64,000 nucleotides of DNA from Maylandia zebra (Eukaryota > Chordata > Actinopteri > Cichliformes > Cichlidae), in the NCBI RefSeq assembly GCF_041146795.1, contig NC_135173.1, positions 56,224,865 through 56,288,864 on the forward strand, in the 5' to 3' direction. Both the position numbers and the translations under genes were made by a program. Within the stretch, counting starts at the first letter, position 1. Every line of letters begins with the position of its first letter. Below are positions 24,345 through 36,074 of the stretch, in pieces. The notes beneath the pieces were generated by a model that did no database searches, had not been told where the DNA came from, and saw only the letters and a list, made by a program, of their open reading frames with translations.

Positions 24345-24475
24345 AATTCAATTCATCCATCCATCCATCCATCCATTCGCTTCCGCTTATCCTTAATCCT
24401 CAATTCAATTCATCCATCCATCCATCCTCATCCGCTTTGTCCGGGGCCGGGTCGCGGGGGCAGCAGCCTAAGCAA
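24345..24475. repeat. CATC tetranucleotide runs and SINE-tail fragment
   Basis: Several ccatccatccat runs flank the words ttcgcttccgcttatcctta and cggggccgggtcgcgggggc, which are typical of fish SINE/LINE tail repeats. Confidence 0.55.
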
Positions 24476-24720
24476 TTCAATTCAATTCAATTTTATTTAT
24501 ATAGCGCCAAATCACAACATAAGTCGCCTCAAGGCGCTTCATAGATACAGAGAAAAACCCAACAATCATATGACCCCCTATGAGCAAGCACTTTGGCAAC
24601 AGTGGGAAGGAAAAACTCCCTTTTAACAGGAAGAAACCTCCGGCAGAACCAGGCTCAGGGAGGGGCGGGGCCATCTGCTGCGACCGGTTGGGGTGAGAGA
24701 AGGAAGACAGGATAAAGACA
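24475..24720 (-). mobile_element. L2-like LINE 3' UTR, reverse orientation
   Basis: It starts with repeated caattcaatt and tttatttatatagcgccaaa, followed by gtgggaaggaaaaactccct and ctgctgcgaccggttggggt. These are the reverse complement of the tail that follows the L2-like frame at 37.1-37.9 kb. Confidence 0.8.
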
Positions 24721-25336
24721 TGCTGTGGAAGACATGCTGTCTCTTGGCCTATTGCAGGCCAAGAGACAGAAAAGACATTATTTGTCTTCAGATCCTAAGA
24801 CCATTTGTGTGCACAGCAGGGGTGATTCGAGGATCAAACCGTTAGGGTGGCTCAGCCCCCAATAATAATTTCCTGTGTACAGTACCATATAAATATACTC
24901 AATCCTTTTCATCTTTGCAAACATCAGTTCAGCTGGCTACACATTCAAATGTTACCTTCAACAGCAATCTAATTAGTTGGATGACTTATTATAGTGTCTA
25001 AGAGTGACACTACAATAGGTTTTGATTAGCACCACAGGGACATTCTGCAGTCCAGCCTCCAAAGTTATGCATCGATATCGATAATTGAGAATCACGGATC
25101 TCAAGAAGACAATCAATAACTGAGCAAAGCATTGACATCTTGGCAACAAATAATAATGTATAACGCAATAACGAAGAACAAACTGAACTGGCGAGACAGA
25201 TGAATCACTGTAGACACTGGTATCATCATACTTAAACATAAACATTTAGCAGCTAACGTGATTTTTTTCTCAGGAGTTGAGTTGCTGAAAGGTTAAATAT
25301 ATAAAAGTCATGTTCTTCAAGCTGTATGTTTATGCC

Positions 25337-25560
25337 ATCTCCATCTTGGATTTTAGAAGCCAGCCATCAATTGCATGAGGAAACTGAGGAGAATCACTCC
25401 AAATCTTTTCTGCCTTCAGGGCCGCCCTCCCTCTATACAGGAGGACAAGATCATTTAGCTTTATACCTGCCAGTTTGCTACACACTTTAATACTTTGGTC
25501 CAACCTTTTCTCATTCTTCCAGCTAAGAGACCCGGACCAGCAGAACACAAACAGGGGGCA
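25337..25560 (-). mobile_element. LINE ORF2 C-terminal fragment
   Basis: The minus frame reads SLSWKNEKRLDQSIKVCSK and LAGIKLNDLVLLYRG, the region after the reverse transcriptase in CR1/L2/Rex1-type LINEs. The downstream LPSGRR-type motif is not preserved. Confidence 0.6.
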
Positions 25561-25583
25561 GGGATGACATTTTTTGTTTAAGA

Positions 25584-27600
25584 TAAGATAAGATAAGATA
25601 ACCTTTATTAGTCCCACACGTGGGAAATTTGTTTTGTCACAGCAGGAAGTGGACAGTGCAAAAGTTATGAGGCAAAAATTAGAATACAATAAGAATAAAT
25701 ACAGTACACAGCTGTACAGAATAGAATAAAATAAAATACTATATACAGTAGAATAAAATAAAATAAATATACAATAAGATAAAAATAGAATACAAATACT
25801 ATATACAACTGAGTAAAAATACAACGATGACAGAAAGGATTATTGCACTTAGTATTATTGCATATGTATGGATGTGTGTGCTTGATCAGTTAAAGTCTTT
25901 ATTATGGAGTCTGACAGCAGTGGGGAGGAAAGACCTGCGAAATCTCTCCGTCCCACACCGTGGGTGCCGCAGTCTCCCACTGAAGGAGCTGCTCAGTGCT
26001 GTCACAGTCTGCTGCATGGGGTGGGAGATGTTGTCCAACAGGGATGACAGCTTAGCCGCCGTTCTCCTGTCACTCACCACCTCCACTGGGTCCAGAGGGC
26101 ATCCAAGAACAAAAATCAATAACCATTTCCTTTGTTTTTTAACACCCAGAAAGGACTGTCCATACCATGCTACAAAGTCATCTGCAACTGGGCCATGGTC
26201 ACGATCTGCATCCTGGAGCAGAGAGACATTCACTGAGTCGTCTGCAAACTCGATTATATGTTTGTCCTGGTAGAGACTCTAACACTCATTTTTATTAAGG
26301 ACAAATAAAAGTGGGGAAAGGACACACTCTCACGTGGAAGATAAAAGTGCATCTGATAAGATGACTCTCCCTTTCTGAGGACTATCCGTTAGAGTTGGAT
26401 GTCTCAAGACCGGCCTCGAGACATCCAACTCAACTCTTACGTGGTCTTGGTCTTGTCTTGGTCTCGGATCCTTCGATCTTGTCTTGGTCTCGCTGTCTCG
26501 GTCTTCCTGTCTCAGCTCGACATAGTGGTTGGGAGATTTGGAGTCAACAGTATCCATGACACACAACGTAACGGTCGATAATTTGTCATGTGCATCAGCT
26601 CTAAGAGCCGTGCTTAGAGAGTGCTTTGTAGTGAATCAGAAGAGTCGACTCCTATTGAGTGAGAGCCGGCTCCTCACTTAATTTCCTTTTGCTGCTCAGC
26701 TCTCACACAGTGGCTCAGCTATGCTCTAATCCCTCCATATTGTGGCCAATCACATGCGAGGATATAGGATAATATCATTATGTGAAAAACAGAGAGGGTG
26801 AGAGACGCGACAGTCAAGTGGAGCGTGTGTCTGTCCTCTCAGTACTCAGTAAGTGAGTGAGACAGTAGACAGCGGTGAGGAGGGCTGTGCGAGTGCATCG
26901 CAAAAACACATGAATATGCCCGACACCCGGAAACGAAGCAGCATCTGGCTGCAGTTTAAAGACTTTTTTGTCTCAGTCTCGGTCTCGTCTCGACTTTGTT
27001 TTGGTCTTGGTCTTGTCATGGTCTCGATACCCTCTGGTCTTGGTATTGTCTTGGTCTTGGTTTAGGCGGTCTTGACTACAAGTCTACTATCCGTAAGTCA
27101 ATAAGCCAAGAAATCAGATCCAAATCAAGATTACGTGTACTGGTGAGATGTCCTGCTAAAATATGGAGCTGGATACAAATAAAAACAGATCAAAAATCCA
27201 CAAAAACAAACAGTTTTGGACACCATCCAGGTACTTTAGAACCATATGGAGCAAGGTGCACACAGCTACCCCTCTCTCCCCCTATCTGTTCAGCAAATTG
27301 GAGGGTCAATTCAAAAATTCCGTTTTTACAAGTTTCTTGGATAATCTCATCACAGGGGAAGTCAAAGCAAAAGGCTTTGCAAAATCATTTAAAAATTAAG
27401 TGCTTTCACTTTAGGCACTGGTACAATAGTCCTTCTAGATTTGAGGGACTTTCCAAAACTCAAGAGACTTTAAGAAATGAGGAGAAAAAAATCCCAGCCA
27501 ACTCATCCACACAATTTTTAAGGAGAAGGCTGTTTATTTTATCTGGGCCTGCACCTTTCCTCTCTTTCACGCTCCTAGGGAAACATCCCCATACTTCACA
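25584..27600 (-). mobile_element. CR1/L2/Rex1-type LINE, interrupted by a hAT MITE
   Basis: Read from the right, the minus strand shows GPDKINSLLLKNCVDELAG (about 27560), LDLDLISWLIDL (about 27130), EFADDSVNVSLLQDAD (the reverse transcriptase YADD-like catalytic box, about 26250), DDFVAWYG, and a C-terminal RFRRSFLPTAVRLHN (about 25930). It ends in a tail and a (GATAA)n run at 25584. The segment between the two RT blocks contains an inserted element at 26390-27086. The copy is 5'-truncated and frame-broken. Confidence 0.8.
26382..27094. mobile_element. hAT-type MITE with 8-bp target duplication
   Basis: The element occupies 26390-27086 (697 bp) between perfect ctatccgt duplications (26382-26389 and 27087-27094). 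Ends are TAGAGTTGGATGTCTCAAGAC on the left (26390-26410) and, reverse complemented, TAGACTTGTAGTCAAGAC on the right. A perfect 14-bp subterminal hairpin lies at 26392-26405/26418-26431. Both sides are rich in 'gtcttggtctc' words. A frame at 26910 reads MNMPDTRKRSSIWLQFKDFF, resembling the start of a hAT BED zinc-finger transposase, as expected for an internally deleted derivative. Confidence 0.85.
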
Positions 27601-27604
27601 TGTC

Positions 27605-27745
27605 TGTGAAGGTTCTCAGTCATCCAGGTCATCGTAGTCAAAGGAGCTTGGAAAGAAAAGCATCTGGACTTCTTTAAGTTGCTTGAAGACGTTTCACCTC
27701 TCATCTGAGAAGCTTCTTCAGTTCCAGGGTCAAATGATGGAGAGT
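27605..27745. repeat. Dispersed fish repeat, possibly Penelope-type end
   Basis: The words aggttctcagtcatccaggt and gaagacgtttcacctctcat, with gagaagcttcttcag, form a widespread fish repeat. On the minus strand cagatgagaggtgaaac has spacing loosely like a hammerhead core, as known for Penelope-like elements. Assignment is tentative. Confidence 0.4.
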
Positions 27746-27769
27746 CCCATTTTTTTGGGCTTTCATCAA

Positions 27770-28860
27770 GTCAGGAAAGATGCACAGTAAAGAAGATCAA
27801 ACACCAACTAGGTAGGATCAGAAAGACAAATGCAACAACATTAAAGCTAATGTTTTGGGTTTTTTTCTCTTGTCTTCTTTTTTTCTCTCATGCAATTGAG
27901 TGTTTGTGTACTGGGCTTTGTTATACAGTCCTTGCAAATGAGTGTTTTTGCTCACCGTTGCTTGGATTTTGCTCTGCCTTTCTCTGCATATTTTCTCCAA
28001 TTCTTGTTTCTCATCCTCAATATTTCAAGATTTTTGTACTTTGCTGCATTGCAAAACACTTGCAATTCAAAATCTTTCAGAACTTGTTGCATCTATTTCT
28101 GCATCTCCTCCAGTTCTTCCTTCTCTTTTAGCAGTTGGGTATTTCTTTACAGCTGTTCCACACCGTCTCCATACTTTTGTCTTGCCATCATTCTGGTAGA
28201 GGTTGATCTTGGCTTCATCTGTCCAAAAAATATTTTTCCAGAACTGTGCTGGCTGTTTTGAAGGGGTTTCTCTTCACTATTGAAATGATTCTGTGATCAT
28301 CCACCACTGTCTTCTTCTGTGGATGTCCAGGTGTTTTTGCCTTGCTGAGTTCACCAGTGGCTTCTTTATTTCTCAGGATGTACCAAACTGTAGATTTTGC
28401 CAGTGCTACTATTGTAGCAATTTCTCTGATGTTTTTCTTTCTGTTTTTTCAGCTTAAGGATGGCTTGAACTCCTCTGAACAGGTTGTCTGTTCACAGCAA
28501 AATCTTCGCATTAACAGGATTTTGCTTGCTCCAGGCCTTTTATTTGCTTAATTGATAGTGACATAACGACAAAATTGCCCACACCTGCCTTTGAGTCCAA
28601 TTACTTTTGGTCCCTTTAAAAAAAGGGTAGCACTTGTTAAGGAGCAGAAACTCTTAAACCCTTAATGCAATTTGAATGTGAATACCCTCAAATGAAAACT
28701 GAGAGTCTACACATTATGTCCATTATATAATTATATTTGGAATATGTTTCGGTGAACAGGTATTACTTTTGTCATTGTCCAAATATATATGAACTGTAAA
28801 TCCTTTGTTTGTAAACGGTCAGTTAAATGTTGACAACTACTCTTTCAAAAGACTCCTAAC
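27770..28860 (-). mobile_element. Decayed Tc1-like transposon
   Basis: The minus strand near 28150-28260 reads KQPAQFWKNIFWTDEAKINL and YQNDGKTKVWRRCGTAVK, a Tc1-like catalytic region (family form NVLWSDETKIELFG with VWRKPGTA). Upstream text around 28350-28500 corresponds to the helix-turn-helix and linker. Terminal repeats are not clear, and the frame is broken. Confidence 0.75.
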
Positions 28861-28869
28861 AAATATCAG

Positions 28870-31380
28870 TAGTTATTAGACTTGCTGTACTTAGTGGCAG
28901 ATTTGTGGGAGACTGGGAGTAGAAATTTCAAGTACAGGGGAGCAAAACAACAGGTAAGAACAACTGAAAATATTTTTTTGAGGGTGGATAAGGCTAAGAG
29001 TCAGGCCTTGAAATTAATTACAATTTTGTCTTGGTGTTTGGTTGACTATCAAGCTAGAGTGAAAGATTGCTGCCACCTGTGCTTTGAGGATTCTGACAGT
29101 TAGGATGACTTGGAGGTGTTGATTTATTTAAACTAATATAATCATCCTGCTGTACCCAGGTTTCTGCAATGCAGATTAGATCAATATGTTGATTCATTAT
29201 TAAATAATTTGCTAGCACAAAGAGACCTAATGTTTAATACACCACATTTAATTGATTTACTCTTTGATATAATGGTAATGGTAAATGGACTGATTCTACA
29301 GCACTTTTCTACTCTCCCGGAGTACTCAAAGTGCTCTCTGCAGTTGAGGTAGTTATAATATTCTGTCTTTGTGCATTTTTATACTAAATTCATATTTTTA
29401 TGATGATATTTGTGATTATTTGGGGTTTGTCTGAGTTTTGCTCTATCTATAGTGGGATTGATGTAGTCTCCTCATAAAATCAGGTTTTCCCCAGTAATGT
29501 TTTCAATTCAGTTATCCATTATTGAATTAAAATGTGGCTAAGCATGTCAATCCTGGTCTGACTTGGAAGTGGACCAGAGAAAAACTACTTTAGCAAAATT
29601 ACATGTTGACTCAATATTAATTTTAGTGATGCAGCCAGGTGTTATTACTGCTATTGTCAATTAGAGTCTTACCAAATCTGTGCCTATAAATCTATACGAT
29701 GACACATTGACACGTGACATTGCCCCCTAAATGAACAAACTGATGCTTCCACAATGATATTCAGTTCTTTTTGTTTGTTTGGCAATAAACTGACTGGAGG
29801 CTTTGCTTTCCACTCCAGCAGAATCTGTTACAGTGAATGTAAACCTTCACCTGAAGATGAGGCCAGACATTAATCTGTCGCTGCAGGTGTAATCCATGTT
29901 TTCACTGGTGTCAACACATACTATCACACAGCCTCCAAGAGCAGTTACACAGAGGAAGGATGATAAAGACAAGAAAAAGATAGCCCTTCAAACTGCTCAG
30001 CCCTCAGGTGTTTCCAAGAGATTTGGTGTTGAAAATATTGTTCTGTGTATAATATTCACACAAATATATCAAGGCCGGCTTATCTACGTCAACTCTCTTG
30101 AGTGAGGCATCAACCTTTAACCTTTTAAGTTTTCCCTAAACTTTTGTATTTGTTACTATTTTTGTGTGTTGCAAGTGAAAAGAGTACTCTTTTAGTTACT
30201 AACTTATCTTACTAATTACTCATTTCCAGTGCATTTAAAATTATCAACATGACAACTCGTGTCATAAGTAGATATTTATATATTTATACAGATATTTTTA
30301 TATTTTATATATTTTTATAGTAACAAATAGTAGTATATGTAGGTTCCATTGGTGTGGCTGTCTTTCTTCTCTTAACCTTCTCTTTGGTAAAAGAGGCTGG
30401 TGGCTTGCAAATGCACAGAAACTGTGGACAGGCTAAAGGAGCTTTAAATATATGGGACATGTGAATAGGATTTGTGGGGCCAATAACTAATCTCAATGGC
30501 ATGGACAGTGGCTCATTCCAGCTAGTGTTTAATTTAGCAACCCTGCTCTAAATATTCTATTTATCATTTAACATTAAACTTTAACATTAAATGTTTTTAG
30601 CTTGATACATTTATGGACCCAGAGGTGCTTTATGATTTCTATGGCAAAAGCTAATAGAAATTTCATAAAACAAATAAGCCAAAAATGGCTAGTGATTAAT
30701 GTATCTGCTGAAAGTATTTATTACTATGTCACTAAAGCAACTATGGTAAGTAGAAGTTCTAGAAAGCTAAAGCTTTGGGTTGCGTTAGTAATACATCTTC
30801 ACTCTGTGTTACCATTTTTAAAACATAAAAAAAGACATTCAAACATCACATTGTGCATCTTCTCTGCTGTGTGTCCATTCCACTGATTATGTTTATGCTA
30901 CACAGTGCAGTTCCTCATCCACTGAGGAGGATTTCCTTTTAGTCACTGCTCTCTTGCACTATATTCTATGACTTCTCTGCTCGAGACTTGATTGCTACTG
31001 CCCTCTATTGGCAGCTATAAAGAAGTGTGCTGATCACATAAGAAATGAACATTTTGTGCAATTGGACTCATGATGAAGTATTACGATTATCTTCTTAATA
31101 CTTTGAATTTTCTGTTGTGTTCAGTGAGTCGCTGGGCGTTCATCATAATTTTACTCTATTTTATTATACATTTCAGTATACACAGTAAAAATTGTTAGTT
31201 GTTATAACTGAAAAACTAAAATAGGAATGTATTTAATGCACTGCACTGTGTGTGGAAAAGTACAACCTTATTTGTCATCCACATGAATTAAAAGTGCTGT
31301 AGCAGCCAGGTACTGCTAAACAAATCCACTGAAATAAATGATCGTCAGCAAGTGACCATAAAAGCAGTTTTAGCAGTATG
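28870..31380. other. Intergenic, no gene recognised
   Basis: A short piece at 29268-29345 (ggtaaatggactgattctac, then tactcaaagtgctctctgca) is a fragment of a common fish dispersed repeat. A TATATTT-rich patch lies at 30270-30325. No supported gene. Confidence 0.5.
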
Positions 31381-31387
31381 ATGCAGG

Positions 31388-31650
31388 GAACACATTAGTG
31401 TGGTGGTAAGTGTCATTGCCTTGCAGTAAAAAAGTTTTGTGTTAAAATCCAAACAGGACACTACTTTCTGTTGCTTCATATCCGCACTGTGCCTTGGGTT
31501 CTCTCTGGGTCCTCCAGCTTCCTCCCACAGTTCAAAGACATGCAGTGTTGTGTTCAGTCATGATTCTAACTTGGCCATAGATGTGAAAATCTCTTTTGTG
31601 TCAGCTTTCCCCTTTGACAGATGGGATAGGTTCTAGTGATCCTAAACTAG
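31388..31650 (+). mobile_element. V-SINE-like element (DANA/HE type)
   Basis: A tRNA-like head (gtgtggtggtaagtgtcatt, then ttttgtgttaaaatccaaac) is followed by gggttctctctgggtcctcc and agcttcctcccacagttcaa, then agacatgcagt. This is the conserved central domain of fish V-SINEs. The copy is diverged and its tail runs into a Tc1-like relic. Confidence 0.7.
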
Positions 31651-31799
31651 TAAGAAGATGGAGGTGTTGTACAAGAAACATGCAGCAGGCAGAAAAAATA
31701 TAATAGGAGACAGAGTCTTATGGAATATGCAGTACATACAAAAGAAATATTTCAGTAAGTCTTCCATTTGACTTGACCTTGCTCTAAAAATACAAACTC

Positions 31800-32240
31800 T
31801 TAAGATTCTAGCCTAACTGTGGCCCTGAATTGGATAAGTGGAGAAGGTCAATGGATGGCTTGTTTGGGAGAAGATTCTTCTTTTCTCTAAAAAAGATGAT
31901 GGCAGCATGGGTGATGTTTGCAAAGTTGCATCTGAAAAAAAAAAACACTCAAGGCTTCTGGACAGACATGTCCAAAGTAGAGCTGTTTGGCCATAATGCA
32001 CAAAACCACATGACAGTTGATGATTTAGGTTTGTTTTAAAGCCACAACACCTGGCCTTGTAATCATTAAGTCAATCACAAACTTCTCTGTATACCAAAGT
32101 ATTAAAAAATTAAATGTGCCATCTGCCCTGGCAGCTAATACTTAACTTAAGTTGGAGTCATACAGCAGAACAGTGATCCCAAGCATGGCAGCAAGTGACC
32201 GCAGAATGGCAGAAACATGTTGCATGTTGCTTTCAGCCAG
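31800..32240 (+). mobile_element. Decayed Tc1-like transposon fragment
   Basis: The frame at 31900-32020 reads AAWVMFAKLHLKKKNTQG and FWTDMSKVELFGHNAQNHM, matching the Tc1 catalytic segment (FWNNVLWSDETKVELFG). Near 32160 tacagcagaacagtgatccc corresponds to the QQDNDPKH motif. Incomplete and frame-broken. Confidence 0.7.
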
Positions 32241-32399
32241 TAAATACAGTTCATGACTGAACTCATCTACTAAGTAAATGACATCAAACACACTGGAGAG
32301 ATGAAAGCAGACTGGACTATGACAACATTCACATTTAACTCATGTAGTTGTTACAGAATGGAGCTCTGCTAGTTGAGACTGCAGGCAAACAGGTGTTGA

Positions 32400-33250
32400 C
32401 TCGTGCAGTTTAATCATTTTTCAGGTGATTTTTTTAAATCTTTATTGTGGAATGGGTACAACCTGAAATACAGTAAAGTAAAAAATTTGAGACAATGCAC
32501 AATTACAAGGAGTAAATAAAAGTTTTTATTCTACAATGCAACTGCTTTTCCAATATCATAAATTTTATGTTTTATTTGTATTATTTTTAATTTACCCTTT
32601 GTAAAGCTAAGAAATGTGTTTGTACAGTTTAAGATGTGTGTGATGGTGTTTAATGAAACATAGCTGTTGAAGATAGAAAACTGACCAAATGTATGCCTAC
32701 AGAACATCACATGAAACCTATTAAAATCTCTGCTGTGCAAAATTATTTTATCATACTATAGAAGCAAGAGCTGTGGTCTCTGCCCCACTTATGAATAATA
32801 GCATCATTTCTTTTCTGTAAACAAGCTGAAACTGAGCAACAAGCCAATTACTATTCAGCATCAGAAAGGAAGTGCTTTTGAATGCATGTCTCATTTGACA
32901 ACTTTTTAGTGATTAATTACTGTTTTGGTCTGATGTTGTGTGTATTGGTGTGTGTATGTGCGTGTTCCCTGTCTTATGATTTGAGAGTGAGGGGGCAGAA
33001 AAATGAAAGGGCTGATTGTTAACATGCAGTAGTGAAAATATAACTTGGTATGTTTTTTTCTGAGAATGTTAGGAGCTAAATGACATCGTCTCCGAGTTGA
33101 ATTCTCAAGGAGACGGAAGCTCCCTCGATGATTTGGGTCAAAAATGAGAACTGTTGAGGCCCGGCTCCTGAGTCCTGGCTGCAGTCCTTGTGCCCATGAA
33201 AAAGGGCCTTTAAAAAGCGCCTTCTTTTAAAATGCATGGGGGTGGAGGGG
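32400..33250. other. Intergenic upstream of the CH25H-like gene
   Basis: No gene or clear repeat. The last 200 bases are GC-richer and precede the hydroxylase gene, so promoter elements may lie here, but no canonical TATA box is visible. Confidence 0.45.
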
Positions 33251-33461
33251 ATGGTGGAGGTGGGGCTTGAACATACATAAGAGGCTAAGACAGTCCACCA
33301 GTCCAATTTGGCACACCATCACCAGGCAATTTGCTGTCGCTTAACCTATTACGAGGAAGCTTGGATCCCTCTTTTCATTCAGACCCTCTTTATCCTCTTT
33401 GGTTGCTTGTTAAAAATAATCCTATTGGATCAGCCATCTTTGGAAGAGAAACGCCACATTA

Positions 33462-34364
33462 ATGATGAGCGTGGGCGGGTTACTCAGAACTGAGACTTTA
33501 TCTTGGATGTCATATGTAGACAATGTGACTGGGGATTATTCCCAGGACTTGGTCCTGCAGCCTATTTGGGACTATCTCCGTCAGAACTACCACGACCTCC
33601 TAAGAAGTCCTCTCTTCCCCGTGGTCCTCTCAGTCACTACCTATTTTCTCCTGGTCGCTCTTTACACTGTGTTGGACCTGCTGGCTCCCACCTGGCCGTG
33701 CATCAACCGCTACAGGCTGCATCCAGACAGACCCATCACCTGGCCTAACATTTGGCCCACCTTGGGTGTCACCATTTACAACCACCTGCTTTACATCTTT
33801 CCTGCTGCAGTTGCACAGTGGCTGTGGAGGCCACCAACCCCTCTACCCCCCGAAGCCCCCACTCTGTTCAGTTTTTTCCTGGGCATCCTGGGCTGTATGG
33901 TGGTCTTTGACTTCCAGTACTACCTGTGGCACCTGCTGCACCACCGGGTTGCTTGGTTGTACCGCACTTTCCACGCCATCCACCACCAGTACAACCAGCC
34001 TTTCAGCCTTGTCACCCAGTACCTGTCTGGTTGGGAGTTATTTAGCGTGGGATTTTGGGCCACAGTAGACCCCATCCTGCTGCAGTGCCACTGCCTCACA
34101 GCATGGAGCTTCATGGTATTCAATGTCTATGTTTCCACTGAGGATCACTGTGGCTATGACTTCCCTTGGGCCACACATAACTTGGTGCCCTTTGGCCTCT
34201 GGGGTGGTGCTCCGAAACATGACACTCACCACCAGAGACCTGGCACTAACTTTGCCCCATTCTTCTCTCACTGGGACTGGCTGGGGGGCACCCACACTGT
34301 ACCAACCGCCTCCAGCCACTCTGCCACGGGAGAGCCAGAAGAGATGAAAGGAAGAAAAGACTAA
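33462..34364 (+). CDS. Cholesterol 25-hydroxylase-like protein
   Basis: A di-iron membrane enzyme of the fatty acid hydroxylase/sterol desaturase superfamily, predicted to act in the ER and convert cholesterol to 25-hydroxycholesterol. One uninterrupted exon encodes 300 residues (human CH25H 272, also intronless). The LQPIWDYLR start and the SPLFPVVLSVTTYF segment match the family, and hydrophobic segments lie near 51-75, 100-120 and 135-156. Three histidine boxes are present: HLLHH (157-161), HAIHH (171-175) and HDTHH (253-257), followed by NFAPFFSHWDWLGG. A sequon N21-V-T sits in the N-terminus. The first ATG of an ATGATG pair is used; a later ATG at 33507 is possible. Fish carry several CH25H-like paralogues, so no exact symbol is given. 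Confidence 0.93.
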   Translation: MMSVGGLLRTETLSWMSYVDNVTGDYSQDLVLQPIWDYLRQNYHDLLRSPLFPVVLSVTTYFLLVALYTVLDLLAPTWPCINRYRLHPDRPITWPNIWPTLGVTIYNHLLYIFPAAVAQWLWRPPTPLPPEAPTLFSFFLGILGCMVVFDFQYYLWHLLHHRVAWLYRTFHAIHHQYNQPFSLVTQYLSGWELFSVGFWATVDPILLQCHCLTAWSFMVFNVYVSTEDHCGYDFPWATHNLVPFGLWGGAPKHDTHHQRPGTNFAPFFSHWDWLGGTHTVPTASSHSATGEPEEMKGRKD

Positions 34365-34822
34365 AGAACTTGAATTAATCTTTCAATGACTCCATCGCTA
34401 GTTTACTCAAACTGCCTCTTTTGTTGATGCTTTTATTCCAGCAGACTCATTTTTCCTCTTTACTCTCCTGCAGACTAATTTCTCTCTTTTACGTCTCCCA
34501 CTCTTAACTCTCACTTTGATAATAACGATTTCCACTATGTGGCTATCTTTGACTGCATGGATATTTTTCACATTTTACGAGCTGATAATCAATCTAACAT
34601 TGTTTGACAGTGTGGTAAGTTGTCAAAAGATATTTTTTATGTTTGTATTTTGTACAATGATAGTATAGATTATCTTATACTTTTGTGCAATGAACATATA
34701 TCTCTTATTCATAGAGATTTTCCACTTATGTCAGTGAATTGATGTGCTGTTAATTGTCTCAGTGGCATTCTCAGGTCAGGTACCTTACATGTGTAATTTG
34801 TTTGGAGCTACCAGAAATATAA

Positions 34823-34828
34823 AATAAA
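34823..34828 (+). terminator. Candidate poly(A) signal of the CH25H-like gene
   Basis: AATAAA lies about 460 bases past the stop codon in an A-rich context, the first good hexamer downstream. Confidence 0.5.
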
Positions 34829-34849
34829 ATTTAAAAAATCATTTGAAAT

Positions 34850-36070
34850 CCTTCCTTGATTTGTCGAATGTCACTGAGTAGCTCTGAGTCTTTGCTGACG
34901 GAGGATGGTGTGATCTGTCAGAGTGATTACACAGAAGTTTGCACGTACATTCTTCCTCTCTCCCTCCTCAGCAATGACCCTCTCACTCCCACGCATGAAT
35001 GGCTGCCTTTTAGCTGCATCCCAGTATGATGCGTGGGCGCAATACTAATCCATCATTCTCTCTCTTTGAGACAAAATGGTCCTGCAGGAAGAGTTCTTAA
35101 TTAAAGCCCCCGAAGAGAAACTGCAATAGCTGCCCTGACAGCTAATACTGAACTGCAGGTGCTGTTCTTTTGAAAAATTTTTATTGACTACGATAGAATA
35201 TTATTTGCTTTTATGAACATCAAATGATTTTTCGCTCTTTTTGATTATTTTTTTTACAAATTATTTAAAAGTAGAATCACAACCTTTTTTTCAGGTACAG
35301 TTTTTCCCAAATAACTTGGTGTTTAAATAAAATCATGAAATCCTAGTTTATATTATTACAAAGAAACCAGTAGGGGTCAGTCTTTTTCCAAACCACAAAA
35401 AGAAGAACAAGTGTACAAATACATGTAAAGCAAAAATTACATCCCACTGGGAAAAAACAAAAAAAGACCAAAAAAACTCCCAATGCATTCTTGGTTATTT
35501 TCCAGTTATGCTTCTGGTTATATCACAGTTCTAGGCGATAGGGATTCATAGTTCTGCAGTAACAGTTATTGTGACTTATCTGTCCTTGTTATTCATCACT
35601 GTGCGTTCCTACCTGCAGTCTGAACCGGTTTAGCATGTTTTTTGTGCTCAAACATGTTGCGTTTATTTTAGAAACACTGCAGACAGGGCTCTCGGGCACA
35701 ACTTATTCTTTTGTTAATCCTGTTCTAATTATGGGATATGCATGTTGAGGAACAATATGAATAATGTGTATATTTTTAACATGAACTATTTTTTTTATTG
35801 CAAATGAATATATGTAACACAAGAGTAATATAGGTATTTTCTTTCAGGACAGTATTGAGGTTTAACTTATTTGCCTCAATTCTTATTTGTTTAACTCTTC
35901 TCGGAAAAAAAATCTATTCCCTTGAGCAGAAGTTGTTCTTGTTGTAATATTAAATTCAACAAGGTTGTGTTAGGTCTGTTATCTCATTTTCCATATGTCA
36001 GTTAGAGCACGCTTCAAAAACATTGCATGTGTAGAGCAATGACAAGAAGTGACATCATCATACACATCAC
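34850..36070. other. Intergenic, no gene recognised
   Basis: AT-rich, short frames only, no repeat recognised. Confidence 0.55.
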
Positions 36071-36074
36071 ATCT

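Noticed and set aside
25330-25824. 164-residue hydrophobic frame as a membrane protein
   Set aside because: The YFLY-rich half is an AT-rich LINE tail and the rest is a LINE ORF2 fragment.
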